A DNA stretch of 64,000 nucleotides, from positions 208,917 to 272,916 of the forward strand of contig NZ_BMKE01000001.1 in NCBI RefSeq assembly GCF_014643915.1, in the 5' to 3' direction. Below the pieces are notes generated by a model. It was not told where the DNA came from. It saw nothing but the letters and a program-made list of their open reading frames with translations, and made no database searches. The number at the start of each line of letters is the position of its first letter. Position 1 is the first letter of the stretch. This document shows positions 57,365 through 64,000 of the stretch, one piece after another. Source of the stretch: Oceanisphaera marina (lineage in GTDB: Bacteria > Pseudomonadota > Gammaproteobacteria > Enterobacterales > Aeromonadaceae). The translations under genes and the position numbers were made by a program.

Positions 57365-57402
57365 GCTTTTGTAGTAGCTGCTGAAGCTGCGCCTACAAAA
57401 AA
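57365..57402. repeat. REP-like palindromic repeat, copy a
   Basis: TTTTGTAG ... CTACAAAA outer arms around GCTGCTGAAGCTGC. It is a diverged member of the family also at 60085, 61493, 62458 and 62530, sharing the core AGCTGAAGC/GCCTAC. Confidence 0.6.
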
Positions 57403-57427
57403 CATTGCATCCTGTTGCCCGCGGGGT

Positions 57428-59491
57428 TTACCCCGCCCACCGGCTTACCCCCGGATAACCACCACCGGTGAGCTCTTTGACAAAAGGAGAAGGTATCTGC
57501 TGGTCGGCCAGCAGGAACACCTGCTGGCGAGCACGGGTGAGGCCCACATAAAACAGCCGGCGCTCTTCGGCATGGGGAAACGTTTCGACTTCTGGCAATA
57601 ACAGATCCAGCAAGCCGGTCGCATTTTGCTCTGGCGGAAAGCCATATTTACCTCGGCAGAGCCCCAGCATGATGACGTGATCCGCTTCTTTGCCCTTGGC
57701 GCCATGCAAGGTTTGCACGGCGATCTTGAGCGTCGGAAAGCGCTTGTGCCAGGCGGCCAACTGAGCGTTATCGGGCAGACTAAAACGAAACCGCGCCAGC
57801 ACATATACCGAGACTTCGGCCTGCTCGGCAGCAATTTGCCCCAATAAACGGCTAATGGCATCCAGCTGGCTGTTACTGTCTACCGGCAACACATGCACAC
57901 AAGGCGAGTTGCTGCGCGAATGCGTATTCAGGGTTTTAGGCAGTTGCTCCGGATTACGCTGCACAAAGCGGCTGGCCACTTGTTCAATCTGGTTATTAAA
58001 GCGAAAGGTCTTATCCAGCCGAGTGATGCGACTGGCACCAAAGTAGTCGGCAAAGCGGGTGGTCAAGGTAACGTCGGCACCACTGAAACGATAAATGGCC
58101 TGCCAGTCATCGCCAACACAAAATAGCGATAACTCGGGCTTGGCGTCGCGCAATGCCTGCAGCAAGGCGGCACGGGGCGCCGAAATATCCTGGAACTCAT
58201 CCACCAGAATATAACGCCACGGCACCACAAACCGCCCCTGGCGCACCAATTCGGTAGCCTGTTCAATCATGTCGTCAAAATCAATATGCTCCTGCTCGGC
58301 CAGCGTATGCTGATAACGATGCAAGAGCGGCAACACCAGGTTCAGCTGCTCCGCAAGCGCAGGCGTCAGATCTGCCGGCTCGGGCTCGCCAACCAGCTTG
58401 AGAGCCGACACCAGGGGCGCCCACTCCCGCGCCACCCGCCGATAATCCGGCTGCGGCACCACCTGAAAACGATGCCGGCGCAACCAGTCGTGCAACTGCT
58501 GGCTGTATGCTTCGTCTTCGGCGCACAACTGCTCGAGCCACAGGGCGAAGGCCTGAATGCGGGTATTCTCTTGTTGTGCCAGCGGGCTAAGCGAAGGCGT
58601 CTTGCCATTGCTACTGGCCAGAATCATCAAGCCCAGGGCATGAAAGGTGCTGGTTTTAACGGTCGCCGTGCTGGGCTGATCTGCCAAGCGCTCGGCCATT
58701 TCCACAGCGGCTTCGTTACCAAAGGCCAGCAATAACAGCTCATCGGGTCGGGCCTGGCCCGAGGCCACCAAAAATGCCGCGCGTGCCGTCATCACGCTGG
58801 TTTTGCCGCAGCCGGCACCGGCCAGCACCAGATTATGGTCTTCATCAACTACGCAGGCCAGTCGCTGGGCCTCGGTGAGCGGGTGCGCTTCTAACGAGTC
58901 AAACACCTCGCTGAAATCCGCCAGCATTTGCTGGCAATAATCATCGCAACACTGTTCGCGCCAGCGCTCATCAGCCGAAATCAAGGTGGCGATCAAGCCG
59001 ATGGCGGCGGTTTCGCGATCGCTTAATCCGGGCGGTGGCGTTAACGCGGTCCAGGCAAACCGTTCTCGCCCCGTCCCAGAATGTTCAACCGAAGTCTGCC
59101 CCGGCAGTATGGCTTGTGTTAACAGCTGCTGTAACGCCTGCCAGCGGGACTGTCGTAAATACCCCAACTCCAGCACGCTCAGGCACTGCTCGGCCAACGG
59201 CAAAATCCGTGCGGCCTGAAAGCGAAACCAACCCAGGGTCACGGCTTCATGCAGCGATTCGGCTACGGCCTTTGATAACCAGCCCAGTTCGATATCGCCC
59301 TGGGCGCAATACAAATGCAGCCGATACAAACGCCTTCCTTTAACCAGTTTGGGCGGGGCACTCAGCTCATGCCATTCCAGTGCATGACGCTCGCGTTTAA
59401 GATGCAGCACCACCCCTCGAGGGGTCAGTTCGCTGGCAATAAAAGGGTGATTAAACCATGGCGCCATCCAGTGCGCCCGAAACATCTGCAT
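57428..59491 (-). CDS. helD: DNA helicase IV, UvrD/Rep superfamily
   Basis: A 687-residue SF1 helicase. A family-specific N-terminal region of about 200 residues precedes the Q-motif LTEAQRLACVVDEDHNLVLAGAGCGKTSVM (Walker A near residue 224). Walker B with the SF1 signature is ILVDEFQDIS near 430, then GDDWQAIYRFSGAD, KTFRFNNQI and the C-terminal VGLTRARQQVFLL. It unwinds DNA 3' to 5', with roles in recombination and repair. The ATG at 59491 has GAGG five bases upstream; an overlapping TTG at 59506 is less likely. The ribosome site lies at the stop of the Lrp-type gene, so they are coupled. Confidence 0.9.
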   Translation of the reverse strand: MQMFRAHWMAPWFNHPFIASELTPRGVVLHLKRERHALEWHELSAPPKLVKGRRLYRLHLYCAQGDIELGWLSKAVAESLHEAVTLGWFRFQAARILPLAEQCLSVLELGYLRQSRWQALQQLLTQAILPGQTSVEHSGTGRERFAWTALTPPPGLSDRETAAIGLIATLISADERWREQCCDDYCQQMLADFSEVFDSLEAHPLTEAQRLACVVDEDHNLVLAGAGCGKTSVMTARAAFLVASGQARPDELLLLAFGNEAAVEMAERLADQPSTATVKTSTFHALGLMILASSNGKTPSLSPLAQQENTRIQAFALWLEQLCAEDEAYSQQLHDWLRRHRFQVVPQPDYRRVAREWAPLVSALKLVGEPEPADLTPALAEQLNLVLPLLHRYQHTLAEQEHIDFDDMIEQATELVRQGRFVVPWRYILVDEFQDISAPRAALLQALRDAKPELSLFCVGDDWQAIYRFSGADVTLTTRFADYFGASRITRLDKTFRFNNQIEQVASRFVQRNPEQLPKTLNTHSRSNSPCVHVLPVDSNSQLDAISRLLGQIAAEQAEVSVYVLARFRFSLPDNAQLAAWHKRFPTLKIAVQTLHGAKGKEADHVIMLGLCRGKYGFPPEQNATGLLDLLLPEVETFPHAEERRLFYVGLTRARQQVFLLADQQIPSPFVKELTGGGYPGVSRWAG

Positions 59492-59498
59492 AGCGGCC

Positions 59499-59924
59499 TC
59501 AGACAAGGGTGTTGATCACTTCGCCCAAAATCATGTGGGTGCGCACGGTTTTGATGTGGGGCGTGTGTTCGATAAGGTGACGAATGGCATCCAGCCGCTC
59601 CATGGAAGCGGCCTCAACATACACCAGCATGTCGGTTTCGCCACTGATGGTATAGCACAGCTTTATTTCCGGCACGCCGCGCAACGACTCGGCATATTGC
59701 TCGCACTGGCGCACATGGTAACAAAGGGCAAAGTAGGCGCGCACCAGGGCAGGTGCCTGGCCTACCCGGGCATGATAGCCCTGGATAATACCGCGCTCTT
59801 CAAGGCTTTTAATACGCTCAGAGACCGCCGAGCGTGAAAGATTAACCTCACGCGCTATGCTGGCCACCGCCATGCGCGCGTTTGTGGTTAATAACGCCAG
59901 TATTTTTTGGTCAAACTTGTCCAC
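59499..59924 (-). CDS. Lrp/AsnC-family transcriptional regulator
   Basis: A 141-residue regulator: winged HTH FDQKILALLTTNARMAVASIAREVNLSRSAVSERIKSLEERGII and a C-terminal RAM (ligand-sensing) domain ETDMLVYVEAASMERLDAIRHLIEHTPHIKTVRTHMIL. It is divergent from a YjeH-like amino-acid exporter, a common arrangement in which the Lrp-type protein activates the exporter when the amino acid is in excess. An AT-centred palindrome lies at 60158-60167. Confidence 0.88.
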   Translation of the reverse strand: MDKFDQKILALLTTNARMAVASIAREVNLSRSAVSERIKSLEERGIIQGYHARVGQAPALVRAYFALCYHVRQCEQYAESLRGVPEIKLCYTISGETDMLVYVEAASMERLDAIRHLIEHTPHIKTVRTHMILGEVINTLV

Positions 59925-60082
59925 TGCAACCCCTTTTTACTGCCACCCACCAAACGTCGGCCAAATACGACGCTTTGCCGTGTTCAAGCGGCAGAGTGGC
60001 ACGCCTACTGCTCTTTATTTGCCGCTAATATATCAGAATTAAACAGCGCCAAGCGGAATCTTGAATGCTCAATGTGGAATAC

Positions 60083-60126
60083 AAACCGCGCAGCTAAAGC
60101 AGTGCCTATAAAAATACGCCGGATCT
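60083..60126. repeat. REP-like palindromic repeat, copy b
   Basis: CGCGCAGCTAAAGCAGTGCC followed by TATAAAAATACGCCGGATC, close to the cores at 61507 and 62549. It lies between the divergent lrp-type and yjeH-like genes. Confidence 0.55.
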
Positions 60127-60157
60127 GATACACAGGTTCCGACCTTTCCTAGAATAA

Positions 60158-60167
60158 CGAAATTTCG
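60158..60167. promoter_or_regulatory. candidate operator palindrome
   Basis: CGAAATTTCG, perfect 10-base palindrome with an AT core, 31 bases before the exporter start. Lrp-type proteins favour such sites. Short, so could be chance. Confidence 0.3.
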
Positions 60168-60197
60168 CACTGCGCGAACATGGAGAATGGCAACAAA

Positions 60198-61469
60198 ATG
60201 GGACGTTTACATAAACAGCTGGGATTAGGCTATGGCACCGCCATGATGGCCACTTCGTTATTGGGCAGCGGCATTTTTGTGGTACCGGCGGTGGCGGCCA
60301 GCCTGGCCGGAGCCGATTCATTATGGGCCTGGCTATTACTGATGATCCTGGTATTGCCCATCGCTTTTACCTTCGCTCGTCTGGGCCGAACCTTTCCCCA
60401 TGCTGGCGGTGCTCCGCACTTGATTGGTCGCGCGCTAGGTGCACCAATGGAAAAACTGGCGGCCTTTCTGTTTTTAGCCGTGCTGCCAGTGGGCCTGCCC
60501 GCCATGCTGACGTTAACCACCGGCTTTTGGCACGCCCTGTTTGCGTTCAACGCCACCGGCGATTTGTTGATTCAGCTCGGTACTCTGGGCCTGGCACTGG
60601 TACTGGGCAGCCGCAACAGCGGCGCCTCGGGTTTGATACAACTGCTGATTGCACTGGCCATTATTGGGCTGTTGACCGCGATCTGGCTAAGTGGTGATTT
60701 GGTTAGTAGCGGATTAAACGCCATTCCGTCCGTACACAGCGTGCATTGGAACGCCCTGCCCTCGACGCTGGCAGTGATGTTCTGGTGCTTTGTCGGGCTG
60801 GAAGCTTTCACCCATATGGGAGAAGAATTTAAACGCCCCGAACGGGATTTTCCGTTGGCACTGCTGTTTGGCGTGTTATTGGCGGGCCTTATTTATCTGG
60901 CCTACGCCGTTGCAGTAATTAAATTCAGTGTGTTTGGTAGCGAAGTGGCCAATACCACCTCGTTTCCGGTGATGATGGCCACCCTGTTTGGTGAACCGGG
61001 CCGCTGGGCCGCCGCCATAGTGGGTTATCTGGCCTGCTTTGCCGGTTTGAATTTATATGTACAAGGTTTTGCCCGTCTGTTGTGGAGCATGGCCGACGAA
61101 GGCAAGCTGCCTGCGCCACTGGCTAAACTCAACCGCAATGGGGCGCCCTTTCACGCCCTGTGCTGGATAGTTGCCGCCAGCGCCCTTTGTGTACTGGCCG
61201 TTTGGCTGTTCAAGCTACCGCTGGAAACCCTGATGCGTTATGCCAACGGCAACTTTATTCTGGTGTATCTGCTCGCCATGATCGCCGGTGTTAAATTGCT
61301 CAACGGCAACCACCGCTGGTTAGCCGCCCTGGCCAGCCTGTTGTGCCTGGGGGTATTTATCTCATTGGGGTTTGAGGCAGGATATGCACTGGTGTTGGGC
61401 GGGCTGTTTATTGGCGGCCGCTGGCTAAGAATGGCGCTAGGAAGTCAACGCCGGAACAGGGTCTGTTGA
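60198..61469 (+). CDS. yjeH: APC-family amino-acid exporter, YjeH-like
   Basis: A 423-residue, about 12-TM APC-superfamily transporter. The first helix has the family loop GLGYGTAMMATSLLGSGIFVVPAVAAS, then FPHAGGAPHLIGRALG and the helix-6-type VMFWCFVGLEAFTHMGEEFKRPERDFPLA. It is closest in pattern to YjeH, which exports methionine and branched-chain amino acids. The ATG at 60198 is preferred: GGAGAA lies 12 bases before it, while the ATG at 60180 has nothing upstream. Divergent from the Lrp-type gene, which probably regulates it. Confidence 0.82.
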   Translation: MGRLHKQLGLGYGTAMMATSLLGSGIFVVPAVAASLAGADSLWAWLLLMILVLPIAFTFARLGRTFPHAGGAPHLIGRALGAPMEKLAAFLFLAVLPVGLPAMLTLTTGFWHALFAFNATGDLLIQLGTLGLALVLGSRNSGASGLIQLLIALAIIGLLTAIWLSGDLVSSGLNAIPSVHSVHWNALPSTLAVMFWCFVGLEAFTHMGEEFKRPERDFPLALLFGVLLAGLIYLAYAVAVIKFSVFGSEVANTTSFPVMMATLFGEPGRWAAAIVGYLACFAGLNLYVQGFARLLWSMADEGKLPAPLAKLNRNGAPFHALCWIVAASALCVLAVWLFKLPLETLMRYANGNFILVYLLAMIAGVKLLNGNHRWLAALASLLCLGVFISLGFEAGYALVLGGLFIGGRWLRMALGSQRRNRVC

Positions 61470-61492
61470 TGTAATGGATTGAAACTGCGTCA

Positions 61493-61560
61493 GATCCGGC
61501 TGCGCCGGATTGCACAGCTGAAGCAGTGCCTACAGGATGCACATCTGTAGGCACTGCGAG
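61493..61560. repeat. REP-like palindromic repeat, copy c
   Basis: GATCCGGCTGCGCCGGAT, itself a palindrome, followed by TGCACAGCTGAAGCAGTGCC and an inverted partial copy (CTGTAGGCACTGC). The 42 bases at 61493-61534 match 62530-62571 with one difference. Confidence 0.85.
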
Positions 61561-61567
61561 CACTGTG

Positions 61568-62401
61568 TTAGCCAAGATGCTCGGCATGAAAACGCAGGTG
61601 GTCTTCAATGAAGGTGGCGATGAAGTAATAGCTGTGATCGTAGCCGGGCTGCATGCGCAGGGTGAAGTTGGCATCGGCTTGTTTGGCGGCTTGCGCCAAG
61701 ACTTCGGGCTTGAGCTGCTCGTTCAGAAAGTTGTCAGACTCCCCTTGCTCGACCAGTATCGGCAGTGGGCAGCCATGTTCTTTCAGCAACAGGCTGGCAT
61801 CGTATTGGGCCCAGGCCTGGCGATCGTTACCCAGGTAAGCCCCCAGTGCCTTATGGCCCCAGGGACAATTGCTGGGGTTAGAGATCGGTGAAAAAGCCGA
61901 TACCGACACGAACCGTTCGGGATTACGCAGCGCCAGTACCAGGGCACCATGGCCGCCCATGGAATGGCCGCTAATGGCACGCTTGCCATTCAGCGGCAGC
62001 TCGGCTTCAACCAGATTGGGCAGCTCGCTCAGCACATAATCGTACATCTGGTAATGCTGCTGCCAGGGAGCCTGGGTGGCATTAACATAAAAGCCGGCCC
62101 CCAACCCCAGGTCGTAGGCGGCGTTTTCATCGTCAGCCACGCCTTCGCCACGGGGGCTGGTGTCGGGAATAATCAGGGCCAGCCCCAGTTCGGCCGCCAC
62201 CCGCTGGGCACCCGCCTTGCTGGAAAAGTTTTCGTCGCTACAGGTCAGGCCCGACAACCAGTACACCGCAGGTACTGGGCCAAGCTCGGCCTGTGGCGGC
62301 AGAAACACCGAAAACTGCATGCTGCAATCAAGCACTTTGGAGTCATGCTGATAACGGATTTGACGACCACCAAAGCATATTTGCTGTTGAACGATTTGCA
62401 T
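61568..62401 (-). CDS. fghA: S-formylglutathione hydrolase
   Basis: A 277-residue esterase-D-type alpha/beta hydrolase. The nucleophile is in ISGHSMGGHGALVLALRNP (about Ser 146), the aspartate in LVEQGESDNFL and the histidine in YDHSYYFIATFIEDH. SGLTCSDENFSSKAG and PDTSPRGEGV are also typical. It hydrolyses S-formylglutathione to formate and glutathione, following the dehydrogenase encoded 200 bases upstream on the same strand. Two REP-like elements flank it. Confidence 0.95.
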   Translation of the reverse strand: MQIVQQQICFGGRQIRYQHDSKVLDCSMQFSVFLPPQAELGPVPAVYWLSGLTCSDENFSSKAGAQRVAAELGLALIIPDTSPRGEGVADDENAAYDLGLGAGFYVNATQAPWQQHYQMYDYVLSELPNLVEAELPLNGKRAISGHSMGGHGALVLALRNPERFVSVSAFSPISNPSNCPWGHKALGAYLGNDRQAWAQYDASLLLKEHGCPLPILVEQGESDNFLNEQLKPEVLAQAAKQADANFTLRMQPGYDHSYYFIATFIEDHLRFHAEHLG

Positions 62402-62457
62402 GGAAACTCCTTCCTTCCCCCTTCGGGGGAGCTTAAAGCTGTCAGAAAAAAATTAAT

Positions 62458-62571
62458 CTGATCCGGCTCTGCCGGATGGTGTTTTGTAGAAGCCTGCTTC
62501 AGCTGGCTGGTGGCGCGCAGCGACACTGAGATCCGGCTGCGCCGAATTGCACAGCTGAAGCAGTGCCTACA
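62458..62571. repeat. REP-like palindromic repeats, copies d and e
   Basis: Two units in the fghA-frmA gap. Copy d (62458-62512) starts TGATCCGGCTCTGCCGGAT and continues TAGAAGCCTGCTTCAGCTGG. Copy e (62530-62571) is GATCCGGCTGCGCCGAATTG followed by CACAGCTGAAGCAGTGCC, nearly identical to copy c. The short palindromic head with a second palindromic core is a REP/BIME-like architecture. Confidence 0.8.
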
Positions 62572-62607
62572 TTGGTGCAATATGCTGGCACTACTGCCAA
62601 ATGTTAA

Positions 62608-63753
<1,146 letters not shown>

Positions 63754-63963
63754 TCAGTACAAATAGCAGAATGACAGCGGTGCTTTACAGAAAGAACACT
63801 CCATCACTTTTAGTGGATGCATTGTATTACACGCCCACCAAGTAACAACGACCTAAAATGTAAATGATTTTTACCATCAGGTAATAAAAAGGCGACATAA
63901 GCAGTACGGCATAACCCATGTGGATCTATAATTTCTACATATAGCTACATTCGGGAGCCTGCC

Positions 63964-64000
63964 ATGAAACGGAACTTGTTAGGTCAGTCACTCACGGCCG
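63964..64000 (+). CDS. start of a divergent gene, cut by window end
   Basis: Twelve codons (MKRNLLGQSLTA) after a GGGAG site, reading out of the window, divergent from frmA. Genes in this place are often LysR regulators of the formaldehyde operon, but this is too short to identify. Confidence 0.4.
   Translation, partial: MKRNLLGQSLTA

Overview
The window is bacterial chromosomal DNA with dense coding, Shine-Dalgarno-led starts and rho-independent terminators. The gene content (purH-purD-hupA neighbourhood, pabA next to the ast genes, phhAB, hppD, the full puu set, a CioAB-type bd oxidase, HelD) and a codon usage around 55% GC point to a marine or aquatic gammaproteobacterium. The Oceanisphaera/Oceanimonas/Zobellella branch of the Aeromonadales is my best guess, from gene order and general resemblance only. 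No rRNA, tRNA, CRISPR array or prophage was seen.

Layout. 0.1-3.0 kb: CitE-like lyase, glutaredoxin-like protein, entericidin-type lipoprotein, chromate transporter. 3.03-4.96 kb: a group II (IIC-like) intron on the minus strand whose maturase gene carries two frame lesions. 5.1-12.9 kb: a MocR regulator, then a catabolic cluster with IclR regulator, GlcG/HbpS-like protein, TRAP transporter (DctP and fused DctQM) and a divergent GMC oxidoreductase broken by a frameshift. 13.1-18.8 kb: copper efflux set (copA, cueR, copZ with recognisable CueR-type promoters), an NCS2 permease and a ZntR-like regulator. 19.0-25.0 kb: purH, purD, a secreted COG4315-type protein, a CbiX-type chelatase with an unknown partner, hupA and a beta-hydroxyacid dehydrogenase. 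25.2-29.9 kb: arginine succinyltransferase pathway genes (astC/argD, astA, astD) and pabA. 30-36.7 kb: small regulator, ZapE, DUF2750 protein, NAD salvage (nicotinamidase, pncB), phenylalanine hydroxylation (phhA, phhB) and a three-domain lipoprotein. 37.0-43.0 kb: complete Puu putrescine pathway (puuC, puuB, puuR, puuD, divergent puuA) with a PuuR-like operator. 43.2-49.3 kb: cyanide-insensitive-type bd oxidase with two very small membrane proteins, and a divergent histidine kinase/sigma-54 response regulator pair. 49.5-54.6 kb: an AT-richer segment with a three-gene envelope module I do not recognise. 54.6-64 kb: NSS transporter, HppD, helicase IV, an Lrp-type regulator and divergent YjeH-like exporter, and glutathione-dependent formaldehyde detoxification (fghA, frmA/adhC).

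Metabolic theme: amino-acid and polyamine catabolism. Arginine goes to glutamate (Ast), putrescine to GABA (Puu), phenylalanine to tyrosine (PhhAB), and 4-hydroxyphenylpyruvate to homogentisate (HppD).

Most unusual parts. (1) The 49.6-53.7 kb module: an OmpA-domain lipoprotein, a multi-TM inner-membrane protein interrupted by one in-frame TGA and carrying a duplicated 46-residue unit, and a secreted von-Willebrand-like protein without a canonical MIDAS. (2) Two genes caught in decay, the intron maturase and the GMC oxidoreductase. (3) Two dispersed repeat families: GGAATAG heptamer arrays at three loci and a REP-like palindromic family in at least five gaps between 57 and 62.6 kb.
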